Below are positions 1 to 7,437 of a stretch of DNA of 12,952 nt, piece after piece. Both the position numbers and the translations under genes were made by a program. The notes beneath the pieces are model-generated. The model saw nothing but the letters and a program-made list of their open reading frames with translations. It had not been told where the DNA came from and searched no databases. The DNA comes from an uncultured Collinsella sp. (lineage in GTDB: Bacteria > Actinomycetota > Coriobacteriia > Coriobacteriales > Coriobacteriaceae): the NCBI GenBank assembly GCA_902470265.1, contig CABRFW010000022.1:1-12952 (forward strand), read 5' to 3'. Each line of letters starts with the position of its first letter. The stretch's first letter is position 1.

Positions 1-519
1 GCGCTTAGACTCACGCGAGAGCGCGGTCATGGAGCGCAGCAGCGGGGTCTTCTTGTCCAGGGCCTCGCCCGTGTAGGAGCAGAAAGCCGTGGGGATGCAC
101 AGGACATCGTCCTTAATGAAGGCGGGGCTGGTAGGATCCCAAGCGGTGTAGCCACGGGCCTCGAAGGTGGCACGCAGGCCGCCGTTGGGGAAGCTCGAGG
201 CATCGGGCTCGCCCTGGATGAGGTTCTTGCCCGTAAACTTGGTAATGGCGGTGCCGTCGTGGTTGGGCTCCAGGAAGCTGTCGTGCTTCTCGGAAGTAAT
301 GCCCGAAAGCGGCTGGAACCAGTGCGCGTAGTGCGTCGCGCCCTTGGAGATGGCCCAGACCTTCATGGCGTGGGCAACGGCGTTGGCCACATCCAGGTCG
401 AGCGGCTCACCGTCCTCGAGGGTTGCAGCAAGGCGCTTCCAAATGTCCTTGGGGAGGTAGTCCTTCATGACTTCCTCAGAGAACACCATGGTCCCGAAGC
501 GGTCAGTAAGATCGGCCAT
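1..519 (-). CDS. glnN: Glutamine synthetase type III, N-terminal part (cut by window edge)
   Basis: Type III glutamine synthetase forms glutamine from glutamate, ammonia and ATP in the cytosol. Only the first 173 residues are in the window; the family is usually about 700 residues, so roughly a quarter is visible. The reading frame is open from the ATG at 519 to base 1. Family hallmarks in order are ATHYAHWFQP (residues 61-70), EKHDSFL (77-83), QGEPDASSFPNGG (102-114), ARGYTAWDP (121-129) and a conserved IPTAFCSY (142-149). These belong to the GSIII N-terminal region rather than to GlnA types I or II. The start is supported by an AAGGGAG ribosome-binding site six bases upstream on the minus strand. 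The gene is divergent from metF across 426 bases. The family assignment is very secure; the symbol follows common usage (glnN, sometimes glnA3). Confidence 0.95.
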   Translation of the reverse strand, partial: MADLTDRFGTMVFSEEVMKDYLPKDIWKRLAATLEDGEPLDLDVANAVAHAMKVWAISKGATHYAHWFQPLSGITSEKHDSFLEPNHDGTAITKFTGKNLIQGEPDASSFPNGGLRATFEARGYTAWDPTSPAFIKDDVLCIPTAFCSYTGEALDKKTPLLRSMTALSRESKR

Positions 520-540
520 ACGGAACTCCCTTCGTATCGG

Positions 541-559
541 CACCGCGTGAGAAGCGGTG
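541..559 (-). other. Small hairpin in the glnN leader
   Basis: A perfect 6-bp stem (CACCGC / GCGGTG) with a 7-base loop lies 22-40 bases upstream of the glnN start codon, so it would be in the 5' untranslated region of the mRNA. The function is unknown; it may affect mRNA stability or be incidental. Confidence 0.4.
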
Positions 560-598
560 TTGATTACTAACGAACGAGTCATAGCTTAGACTCGCCGT

Positions 599-636
599 GT
601 TTCCGCGACATTACCGTTATGTTGCTGTCGCGAAAC
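599..636. promoter_or_regulatory. Inverted repeat upstream of glnN, possible operator
   Basis: GTTTCcGCGACA (599-610) faces TGTCGCGAAAC (626-636); the arms are complementary apart from one extra C and are separated by 15 bases. The dyad lies 80-117 bases upstream of the glnN start, where an operator or activator site would be expected. Nitrogen control of glnN would be biologically sensible, but no known regulator consensus is clearly matched, so this is a structural observation with an inferred role. Confidence 0.4.
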
Positions 637-730
637 CAATCAATGAGGTTACCGCATCACAGCGGCGCTGCCATCCTTAATGGCCAATCAACTGTATAAA
701 TTGCAGACCTCTCCCCATAGTTTAAGGGTA

Positions 731-806
731 GTCAATTTGGGATGGGGCTCTATTAACTGGTATTTCGCATCAAATACCATTCAATATAGCCCCATCCTAG
801 ATTGAC
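731..806. repeat. 76-bp imperfect palindrome (MITE-like or long hairpin)
   Basis: The left arm (731-765) and right arm (772-806) are reverse complements at 30 of 35 positions, around a 6-base loop CGCATC. Key matching blocks are GTCAAT/ATTGAC at the tips, GGATGGGGCT/AGCCCCATCC in the middle and GGTATTT/AAATACC at the loop; two of the five mismatches would be G-U pairs in RNA. It lies between divergent genes, so it is not an ordinary terminator for either. No obvious target-site duplication is visible. A small non-autonomous mobile element or a structured regulatory element are both possible. Confidence 0.75.
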
Positions 807-879
807 CGCTCTGTTATAGGAAATGCCGATAGCAAAGCATTTTCGATTGGTATCCCCAAATAGCGAGTGAAACTCCACC

Positions 880-910
880 TTGACACAGTGGTGCTGTAGA
901 ATCCTTAAAA
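880..910 (+). promoter_or_regulatory. Probable metF operon promoter
   Basis: A perfect -35 hexamer TTGACA lies at 880-885. The best -10-like hexamer by sequence, TAGAAT at 897-902, is only 11 bases downstream, which is too close; at 18-19 bases spacing only poor matches (CTTAAA/TTAAAA, 904-910) occur. A promoter here is plausible from position, 36-66 bases before the start codon, but the exact -10 is uncertain. Confidence 0.4.
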
Positions 911-945
911 CACATCACACTATTGCGTATCTAAAGGAGCACGAT

Positions 946-1818
946 ATGCGCGTCGACGAGGTTTTTAAGCAGGCAGCATCCCAGGGCACCGCACCCGTTT
1001 CGTTTGAGATGTTCCCGCCCAAGGGCGAGCTTACCCTCGACACGGCTCGCGAGGTGGCAGGCAATCTGTGCAAGCTTTCGCCGAGCTTTGTCTCGGTCAC
1101 CTGCTCGGCCGGCGGCTCGGGCAACGGCGCCACCACCGCCCCCATCGCACATATGATTACGAGCGAATTCGATACACCCTCGGTGGCACACCTTACCTGT
1201 GTGGGCCGCTCGCACGCCGATATCGCCGCCAAGATCGACGAGTATCGCACCGCCGGCGTTGAAAACATCCTGGCCCTGCGTGGTGATCTTCCCGCTGGCG
1301 CGACCGAGGACGACAAGCCCGCCTCTGACTACGCCTACGCCCGCGACCTCATCCCCGAGCTCGTCGACGCCGGCTTTTGCGTGGGCGCCGCAGCCTACCC
1401 CGAAGGCCACATTGCCTGCGAGGATCTCAACCTCTCGGTCGAGCACCTCAAGCAAAAGCAAGACGCCGGCGCGAGCTTCTTTGTGACACAGCTCTTCTTT
1501 GATAACGAGTGCTTCTATCGCTTCCGCGTGCTTGCCGACAAAGCCGGCATCACCGTGCCTATCACCGCGGGCATCATGCCGTTTATGGGCAAGTCGCAAA
1601 TCAGCCGCATGGTCTTTATGTGCGGCGCATCGCTGCCCTCCCCCGTCATCAAGATTCTCGCCAAGTACGAGAACGACCCCGAGAGCCTGCAGGCAGCCGG
1701 TGTAGATTATGCTGCTCGTCAGCTTTGCGACCTTAAGGAGCACGGTGCCGACGGTCTGCACCTGTACACTATGAACCGTCCTGCAATCGCCGCGACCATT
1801 ATGGAGCGCCTGGGGTAA
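946..1818 (+). CDS. metF: Methylenetetrahydrofolate reductase
   Basis: This 290-residue enzyme reduces 5,10-methylene-THF to 5-methyl-THF using flavin, supplying the methyl group for methionine synthesis. It is a full-length bacterial MetF TIM barrel. Visible motifs are SFEMFPPK (residues 19-26, with E21 as the equivalent of the catalytic glutamate), ALRGDLP (110-116, D114 the flavin-proximal aspartate), AAYPEGH (149-155), TQLFFD (181-186), TAGIMP (207-212) and a C-terminal LHLYTMNRP. The frame is open 22 codons further upstream, but the start at 946 is chosen because AAAGGAG sits six bases before it and the extra codons overlap the promoter. The TAA stop overlaps the ATG of the next gene (TAATG), indicating translational coupling. 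Confidence 0.97.
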   Translation: MRVDEVFKQAASQGTAPVSFEMFPPKGELTLDTAREVAGNLCKLSPSFVSVTCSAGGSGNGATTAPIAHMITSEFDTPSVAHLTCVGRSHADIAAKIDEYRTAGVENILALRGDLPAGATEDDKPASDYAYARDLIPELVDAGFCVGAAAYPEGHIACEDLNLSVEHLKQKQDAGASFFVTQLFFDNECFYRFRVLADKAGITVPITAGIMPFMGKSQISRMVFMCGASLPSPVIKILAKYENDPESLQAAGVDYAARQLCDLKEHGADGLHLYTMNRPAIAATIMERLG

Positions 1819-2609
1819 TGGAAAAACCGCACGTCGATACAACCGTTGTTGAAGTGCCGGCCGACCTTGCGTCGCCGGCGCTTTACCGTATCGACGCTGC
1901 CCACCGCCCTCGTGTCGACCGTGCCGAGATGTTGCGTTACCTGGGCTACGGCGGCCAGCAGATTGAGCCCGAGCTAGCGCAGCGTATTGAGCTTGTCGTT
2001 GAACGTCTGGAACTGGACATTGAGCCCCGCGGCGTGCGACGCGTGTTTGCCGTCGATGCCACGGGCATCGACAAGCAGGGCGAGCCCTGCATCCGCTTGG
2101 TTGGCACCAATGTTGAGCTGCGGGGTCGTGATATCTATCGCCACCTCAAAGACGCCCGCTTTGCCGCACTCATGGCATGCACCCTCGGCATGGACGCCGA
2201 GCGTCGCCTGCGCACCACGGGAGCCCAGCAACCCCTGGAAGGCGCCGTGCTCGACGCCGCATGCTCTGCCTATGTGGAGGCCGCCGTCGAGCAGATGGAC
2301 CAGCAGGTCAAGGCTGCAGCCGCTGCGCACGGGCTCGCCGGCAACTGGCGCTTCAGCCCCGGCTATGGCGACTGCCCGCTCTCTGCCCAGCGCTCGATCG
2401 TGGATGCACTCAATGCCACGCGCCTCATTGGACTTACCGTCACCCCCACCAGCCTGCTCATGCCCACCAAGAGCGTGACCGCGGTGATTGGTCTGTTCGA
2501 CGGCGAAGTCCACGACGCCCAGAGCCGCCCCACCTGCAATATCTGCCGCATGCGCGAGCACTGCCGCTTCCGCGCCGCCCACACCACCTGCTATTCGCAT
2601 TCTGAATAA
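1818..2609 (+). CDS. Stand-alone methionine synthase activation-domain protein
   Basis: This 263-residue protein resembles the C-terminal AdoMet-binding activation domain of cobalamin-dependent methionine synthase, expressed as a separate polypeptide. The diagnostic signature is RFSPGYG (residues 178-184), matching the RxxxGY-type AdoMet site of MetH, followed by SLLMPTKSV and AVIG (212-225). The likely role is reductive methylation of inactive cob(II)alamin on MetH. The tail carries four cysteines spaced C-X2-C-X5-C-X8-C (C240, C243, C249, C258), suggesting a metal or iron-sulfur site; that is an inference. It overlaps the metF stop by one base and has only a weak GGAG further upstream, so translation is probably coupled. 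The later MetH in the operon lacks this domain, which fits a split enzyme. No standard gene symbol is secure. Confidence 0.88.
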   Translation: MEKPHVDTTVVEVPADLASPALYRIDAAHRPRVDRAEMLRYLGYGGQQIEPELAQRIELVVERLELDIEPRGVRRVFAVDATGIDKQGEPCIRLVGTNVELRGRDIYRHLKDARFAALMACTLGMDAERRLRTTGAQQPLEGAVLDAACSAYVEAAVEQMDQQVKAAAAAHGLAGNWRFSPGYGDCPLSAQRSIVDALNATRLIGLTVTPTSLLMPTKSVTAVIGLFDGEVHDAQSRPTCNICRMREHCRFRAAHTTCYSHSE

Positions 2610-2718
2610 AATGTCAATTGATGGCACGGTATCGAGGGAATCTCATCCGTAAGTAAGCGGATGTCCTCACAAACAAGTACCATAAGATGCCAAATAACAA
2701 CTATCTGAAAGCCAGTAC
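2610..2718 (+). other. Spacer before the methyltransferase cassette
   Basis: A 109-base gap with falling GC content at the left boundary of the cassette. It contains a 6-bp inverted repeat CATCCG/CGGATG (2644-2649 and 2658-2663) with an 8-base loop and no T-run, so it is not a good terminator. No convincing promoter could be picked by eye. Confidence 0.5.
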
Positions 2719-3879
2719 ATGCACAACATTCTGCAGTTCTCGCCACAACTAACCGCGCTTGAGTTTTTTTCAGGCATTGGCTTGGCTCGTGCCGGCATGG
2801 CAAAAGCCGGAATCAAAACGATCTGGGCAAATGACATAGACCATACTAAATGCGCCATGTACAGCCAGTGTTGGGGCGATGAGCATCTAGTCGAGCAGGA
2901 TGTCCACACACTCGACCCCGACCTAATACCCCAAGCCGACATCGCATGGGCGTCAAGCCCTTGCACAAACTTATCTCTCGCGGGAAACAGGGAAGGACTT
3001 ATCTCTGGCAAAGAGTCCAGTGCGTTCTTTGGCTTTATTAAGGCCATCGAAGGAATGGGCGATCGTGCCCCGCGGGCACTTGTTCTCGAAAACGTCATCG
3101 GCCTTGCCACGTCTAATAACAGTGATGACTTTAGACTCGTTTGCCAGGAATTCAATCGTTTAGGTTATTCATGTGACGCTTATTTTATCGATGCACGGCA
3201 CTGGCTTCCCCAGTCACGCCCCCGCATGTTTGTCGTCGGATTAAAAAACCCTCTTCCCAACAGCCGACTCGATTCCTCGCTTCGACCTGAAAAAGTCTCC
3301 TGGATTCACTCCGACCCTTCACTCATTACGCACGTCTCTCACCTAAACGAGCCGAGCCCACTTCGCATGACGGGCCTTGCAACGGTTGTTGAAAATATTC
3401 CCGAGGACGACAAGCGTTGGTGGAACAAAAACCAAGTACAAGCATTTATCGACTCACTTGCACCGCATCAAGCAGAGCGCCTTCAGCGCTTCTTAAATGC
3501 CAAAGAAAAAATTGTTCGCACTGCTTACCGTCGCACGCGATCAGGCGTTGTGCGCTGGGAAATCCGTGAAGAAGAAATTGCCGGATGTCTAAGAACGGCT
3601 CGCGGCGGCTCATCAAGACAGGCAGTCGTTATATGCGAAAACGGAAAGATAGAAGTTCGCTGGATGACTGGAACTGAATATGCCCGTCTCCAAGGTGCTG
3701 ACTCATGTCAGTTTAGCGGCTTCTCGGATGCTCAGATTCGCTACGCATTCGGCGATGCAGTTGCCGTGCCAGTTGTCACTTGGCTTATAAAAAATGCAGT
3801 CAAGCCCGCGCTCATGTCTTCAAGGAACGGAGTGAACAATAATGGAAATGACCAATTGCTCCTTGAGCGAGCCCGATAA
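2719..3879 (+). CDS. DNA (cytosine-5-)-methyltransferase
   Basis: This 386-residue protein is a type II-style C5 cytosine methyltransferase that transfers a methyl group from S-adenosylmethionine to a cytosine in a specific DNA site. Conserved motifs in order are I, EFFSGIGLA (residues 15-23); IV, SSPCTNLSLAG (79-89, with Cys82 the catalytic nucleophile in a PC dipeptide); VI, ENV (124-126); VIII, QSRPRM (165-170); IX, LRTARGGSSR (291-300); and X, GDAVAVPV (345-352). The segment between VIII and IX should hold the target-recognition domain; the site cannot be read from sequence alone. The start has only a weak upstream purine stretch. The next gene begins inside its last 38 bases in another frame. 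GC in sampled lines is about 40-52%, far below the neighbours, indicating horizontal acquisition with its partner gene. Confidence 0.93.
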   Translation: MHNILQFSPQLTALEFFSGIGLARAGMAKAGIKTIWANDIDHTKCAMYSQCWGDEHLVEQDVHTLDPDLIPQADIAWASSPCTNLSLAGNREGLISGKESSAFFGFIKAIEGMGDRAPRALVLENVIGLATSNNSDDFRLVCQEFNRLGYSCDAYFIDARHWLPQSRPRMFVVGLKNPLPNSRLDSSLRPEKVSWIHSDPSLITHVSHLNEPSPLRMTGLATVVENIPEDDKRWWNKNQVQAFIDSLAPHQAERLQRFLNAKEKIVRTAYRRTRSGVVRWEIREEEIAGCLRTARGGSSRQAVVICENGKIEVRWMTGTEYARLQGADSCQFSGFSDAQIRYAFGDAVAVPVVTWLIKNAVKPALMSSRNGVNNNGNDQLLLERAR

Positions 3880-4855
3880 AGGTATCTTGGATGCCATTGA
3901 ACTCTGGTACGAATCCAAGCGCAGCAAGCGAGGCAATGTCAACCGTAACGTCATGGCGGTTGGCATAGGCATAAGCGAGCTGTTGCAAAACCGTTTTCCG
4001 CTCACCGACGATTATGTGCAATCAGACAAGGGGAGCCAAGTACGAGGCCTAAGTGGAGCATGCATCAAAACAGTTTTAGCCAGACATGGGGAAACGCGTG
4101 CCTTCGCATCAGAGGGCGGCAGAACCTCACGCGGTACACTCCCGATGGCGCTTGAACTTGCCACAATTATCAACTCCGCCCTACCCAGTGACACTTGCGA
4201 AGACACTCGTCTTGAAGCTGCGAATGCAATCGCCAATTTCTTCGTCGAGCGAATCCAGATCGATTTCTTTAACCGGCAGAGAATCAAAGTCGAAATCGAT
4301 CTTCAAAAACCAATTTCTGTCATTGTCGATGATATCCTAGCCGAAGCAAGCCTACGGTCCGATAAGCCAACGGGTACCGTCGCACAGCACCTGGTAGGTG
4401 CAAAACTAGAGATGTTATTTCCAACCATAGAAATCGGAAAGGACAACTCAAACGCCGCCGACCAGCAGACAGACCGTTCTGGCGATTTCCAAATCAATGA
4501 TGCTGCATTTCATGTGACTGTATCGCCAATGGCCAAATTGACCGATCGATGCCGAGATAACATTCGAAATGGCATTCGGCCCATCGTCGTTGTCCCCCAC
4601 GATAAAGTTTCCTTCGCTTACGGACTATTCGAAAGCGAGGGACTCGGCAATCGCGTACAGGTTATCGCGCTCGAATCGTTTATCGGCATCAATATTGAAG
4701 AATTATCGTTCTACAAGCGAGGCCTAATTCGATTAAATGTCGCACGGCTTCTTGCCCACTACAACAAGCGAATCGAAGATATCGAGCCCGACAAATCTCT
4801 TCAAATAGAAATTCCTCAGTGGGCTCTAGACGAAATGGATGCACATGGCGAATAG
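3842..4855 (+). CDS. Probable restriction endonuclease partner (DUF4928-like)
   Basis: This 337-residue protein overlaps the methyltransferase gene by 38 bases, the tight coupling typical of restriction-modification pairs. It resembles, from memory, the DUF4928 family found beside C5 methyltransferases. The most nuclease-like stretch is GAKLEMLFP (186-194) followed by DRSGDFQIND (211-220) and FHVTVSPM (223-230), which could be a diverged PD-(D/E)XK core with E190 and D215 as acidic candidates and HVT where E-X-K is usual. No signal peptide or membrane segment is visible. The start may be the ATG at 3842 or at 3848; a GGAG lies upstream of both. Sampled GC is about 35-48%. The nuclease function is inferred from context plus a partial motif; an accessory specificity subunit is an alternative. 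Confidence 0.65.
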   Translation: MEMTNCSLSEPDKGILDAIELWYESKRSKRGNVNRNVMAVGIGISELLQNRFPLTDDYVQSDKGSQVRGLSGACIKTVLARHGETRAFASEGGRTSRGTLPMALELATIINSALPSDTCEDTRLEAANAIANFFVERIQIDFFNRQRIKVEIDLQKPISVIVDDILAEASLRSDKPTGTVAQHLVGAKLEMLFPTIEIGKDNSNAADQQTDRSGDFQINDAAFHVTVSPMAKLTDRCRDNIRNGIRPIVVVPHDKVSFAYGLFESEGLGNRVQVIALESFIGINIEELSFYKRGLIRLNVARLLAHYNKRIEDIEPDKSLQIEIPQWALDEMDAHGE

Positions 4856-7412
4856 CTCAAACATACTTATCACTCATGATTCTGACGGCGCCGCGCTGGC
4901 GGCGCCCGTTGATGCTGCCCGTCGTAATGGCTCCGCATACAAGACGCGCACGATCGACGACCTTTGCATTAAGGACAATCGCCTGCGCGCCGCTATCGAG
5001 GGCACGGGACACTTGCTGTTCGACGGCGGCATGGGCACCATGTTGCAAGCGGCCGGCATGAAGGCCGGCGCCCTGCCCGAGCTGCTCAACTTTGAGGAGC
5101 CCCAGGTTATCACTGATATCCAGCGTCAATATGTCGAGGCCGGCTGCGACGTGATCACCGCCAACACCTTTGGCGCCAACGCCCACAAGCTCGACGGCGC
5201 CGCCACCGTGGCAGACGTCTTTGCCGCCGCTGTCGCCTGCGCCCGCGAGGCCGGCGCCCGCTACGTCGCCGGCGATATCGGCCCCATCGGCGCGCTGCTT
5301 CGTCCCTTAGGCACCCTCAGCTTTGACGAGGCCTATGACCTCTTTGCCGAGGAAGTGCGCGCTGGCGTCGATGCGGGCGTGGACCTCTTTATTATCGAGA
5401 CTATGACCGACCTGGCCGAGATCAAGGCGGCCGTCCTCGCCTGTCGCGAAAACTCCGACCTGCCCGTCTTTGCCACCATGACCTTCGAGGAAGACGGTCG
5501 CACCTTCCTGGGCACGAGTCCCGAGGTGGCCGCCATCACGCTCGATGCCATCGGCGCCGACGTTTTGGGCATCAACTGCAGCCAGGGACCGGCCGAGCTC
5601 CGGGGGCTCGCCGCACGTATGCTCACCGTTACCGATAAGCCCATTATGGTGCAGGCCAACGCGGGACTCCCCCATGTGGACGACGACGGCAACACCGTCT
5701 TTGATATCCAAGCCCCCGAATACGCCGAGGCCGTCGCCGGCATGATCGCCGACGGCGTGAGCGTCGTGGGCGGCTGCTGCGGCACCACGCCGGCGCACAT
5801 GGCGGCCCTGCGCACGCTTATCGACAACCACACGCCCAGCCCGCGCCGCCGCAAGCCCAGCATGTCGGTCACGAGCGCCCAAACGGTCGTGGACCTTCCC
5901 TGCGACGGCCACAAGATCGCCGTCATCGGCGAGCGCATCAACCCCACCGGCAAAAAGCGCCTGCAGCAGGCCCTGCGCGACGGCGACCTGGACTACGTTG
6001 TGAGCCAGGGCATCAGCCAGCAGGAACAGGGCGCCGACATTCTGGACGTCAACGTGGGCCTGCCCGAGATCGACGAGGTCAAGATCATCCAACAGGCGAC
6101 CGAACAGCTCCAGGGCTCCACGCTGCTGCCGCTGCAGATCGACTCCACCGACCCCGCAGCCGTCGAGGCCGCCGTGCGCCGCTACGCCGGCAAGCCCATC
6201 ATCAACTCGGTCAATGGCAAGCAGCAGATCATGGATGAGATCTTTCCGCTGGTCGCCCACTACGGCACCAACGTTGTCGGCCTTACGCTCGACGAAGGCG
6301 GCATCCCCGATACCGCCGAGGCCCGCTTCGCCATCGCCGAGCGCATCGTGGCCGAGGCCGCCCGCTACGGCATCGGCCCGGACCGCATCCTCATCGACTG
6401 CCTGGTCATGACCGCCTCGACCAATCAACGCCAGGCCGAACAGATCCTGCGCGCCATGTCCCTGTGCAAGGAGCGTCTGGGCGTCAAATGCGCGCTCGGC
6501 GTGTCGAACATCAGCTTTGGCCTGCCTGCCCGCCCGCTGCTGGGTTCGGTCTTTTTGGCCGCCGCCTTCGGCGCGGGCCTGGACGCCCCCATCATGAACC
6601 CGGGCTCCAAGCGCTTTATGGATACCGTCTACAGCTATCGCGTCCTGAGCGTTGAGGACGAGGGCTCGACCGGATACATCGAGCGCTACGCCGGCTGGAC
6701 CGATCCGTACAAGATCGCCGCAAACCCGGCAGCTGCTCAGGCCGCATCGACCGACACCGTGTCCGCTGCTGGCACCGCCGGCACCGACGGCAACGACGAC
6801 CCAATTCGTCGCATGGTCGTCTCGGGCCGTAAGGGCGAGATCGCGACCGAGACTGAGCGCCTGCTGGCCGACCACGACGCTATGGATCTTATCAACAACC
6901 ACTTTATCCCCGCCCTCGACGAGGTTGGCGTCCTCTTTGACCAGGGCAAGTTCTTCCTGCCGCAGCTCATGGCCTCGGCCGAGGCCGCACGCGTGGGCTT
7001 CGACACCATCAAGCGGCTGATGCCCGCCGGTGAGATCGCCGACAAGGGCAAGATCTGCGTGGCCACCGTCAAGGGCGATATCCACGACATCGGTAAGAAC
7101 ATCGTCAAGATGCTGCTTGATAACTACGGCTACACCGTCTTTGACCTGGGCCGCGACGTCGATCCGCAGGAGGTACTCAAGACCGTCAAGGAGCGCGATA
7201 TCAAACTCGTCGGCCTCTCGGCGCTTATGACTACCACGGTCGTCGCCATGGAGGAGACCATCAAGCTGCTTCATGCCGAGGTGCCGGGCGTCAAGATCAT
7301 CGTGGGCGGCGCCGTGCTCACCCCCGAATACGCCAAGCAGATCGGCGCTGACTACTACGCCAAGGACGCCGCCGAAAGCGCCCGTATCGCCGAAGAGGTC
7401 TTTGGGCAGTAA
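4839..7412 (+). CDS. metH: Cobalamin-dependent methionine synthase lacking the activation domain
   Basis: This enzyme transfers the methyl group of 5-methyl-THF to homocysteine through cobalamin. At 857 residues it is about 370 shorter than E. coli MetH because the C-terminal activation domain is absent. Domains in order: homocysteine-binding barrel with FDGGMGTML (61-69), zinc ligands C247 (GINCSQG) and C313/C314 (GGCCGTT); pterin-binding domain from about 358 with GERINPTGKK (364-373); an Ala/Thr/Gly-rich linker (about 626-655); a cap domain from about 656; and the B12-binding domain with DIHDIG (747-752), H749 being the cobalt ligand, plus SALMTT and GGAVLT. An in-frame stop at 4827-4829 leaves only the ATGs at 4839 and 4845 as sensible starts, both inside the preceding gene and neither with a clear Shine-Dalgarno site. 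Translational coupling is likely. The N-terminus is about 40 residues longer than usual. Confidence 0.95.
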   Translation: MHMANSSNILITHDSDGAALAAPVDAARRNGSAYKTRTIDDLCIKDNRLRAAIEGTGHLLFDGGMGTMLQAAGMKAGALPELLNFEEPQVITDIQRQYVEAGCDVITANTFGANAHKLDGAATVADVFAAAVACAREAGARYVAGDIGPIGALLRPLGTLSFDEAYDLFAEEVRAGVDAGVDLFIIETMTDLAEIKAAVLACRENSDLPVFATMTFEEDGRTFLGTSPEVAAITLDAIGADVLGINCSQGPAELRGLAARMLTVTDKPIMVQANAGLPHVDDDGNTVFDIQAPEYAEAVAGMIADGVSVVGGCCGTTPAHMAALRTLIDNHTPSPRRRKPSMSVTSAQTVVDLPCDGHKIAVIGERINPTGKKRLQQALRDGDLDYVVSQGISQQEQGADILDVNVGLPEIDEVKIIQQATEQLQGSTLLPLQIDSTDPAAVEAAVRRYAGKPIINSVNGKQQIMDEIFPLVAHYGTNVVGLTLDEGGIPDTAEARFAIAERIVAEAARYGIGPDRILIDCLVMTASTNQRQAEQILRAMSLCKERLGVKCALGVSNISFGLPARPLLGSVFLAAAFGAGLDAPIMNPGSKRFMDTVYSYRVLSVEDEGSTGYIERYAGWTDPYKIAANPAAAQAASTDTVSAAGTAGTDGNDDPIRRMVVSGRKGEIATETERLLADHDAMDLINNHFIPALDEVGVLFDQGKFFLPQLMASAEAARVGFDTIKRLMPAGEIADKGKICVATVKGDIHDIGKNIVKMLLDNYGYTVFDLGRDVDPQEVLKTVKERDIKLVGLSALMTTTVVAMEETIKLLHAEVPGVKIIVGGAVLTPEYAKQIGADYYAKDAAESARIAEEVFGQ

Positions 7413-7437
7413 CACAACGGAAACAACCGAGCACCAA

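Larger units (their letters stand above)
520..945. other. Divergent glnN/metF intergenic region
   Basis: This 426-base gap is visibly AT-richer than the flanking genes and contains no convincing coding sequence. It holds the glnN leader hairpin, a dyad at 599-636, a large imperfect palindrome at 731-806, and the metF promoter and ribosome-binding site region (from 880). No T-box, SAM or cobalamin riboswitch could be recognised by eye upstream of metF. Confidence 0.7.
2610..4855 (+). mobile_element. Putative horizontally acquired restriction-modification island
   Basis: Four sampled 60-base lines inside this block average about 44% GC, against about 63-73% in sampled lines of the second gene, metH, the UPF0210 gene and gltX. 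It carries only the methyltransferase and its overlapping partner, and it separates two genes whose products should act together (MetH activation domain and MetH). No transposase, integrase or clear terminal repeats are seen. A 7-base ATTCTGA occurs near both edges (2599-2605 and 4879-4885), which may be chance. The boundaries are approximate. Confidence 0.6.

Noticed and set aside
880..945. Upstream extension of metF
   Set aside because: The extra 22 codons coincide with the TTGACA box, while a strong AAAGGAG sits properly before the ATG at 946.
931..1842. Antisense open frame of 303 codons opposite metF
   Set aside because: Shadow of metF; no upstream ribosome-binding site and no recognisable protein family.
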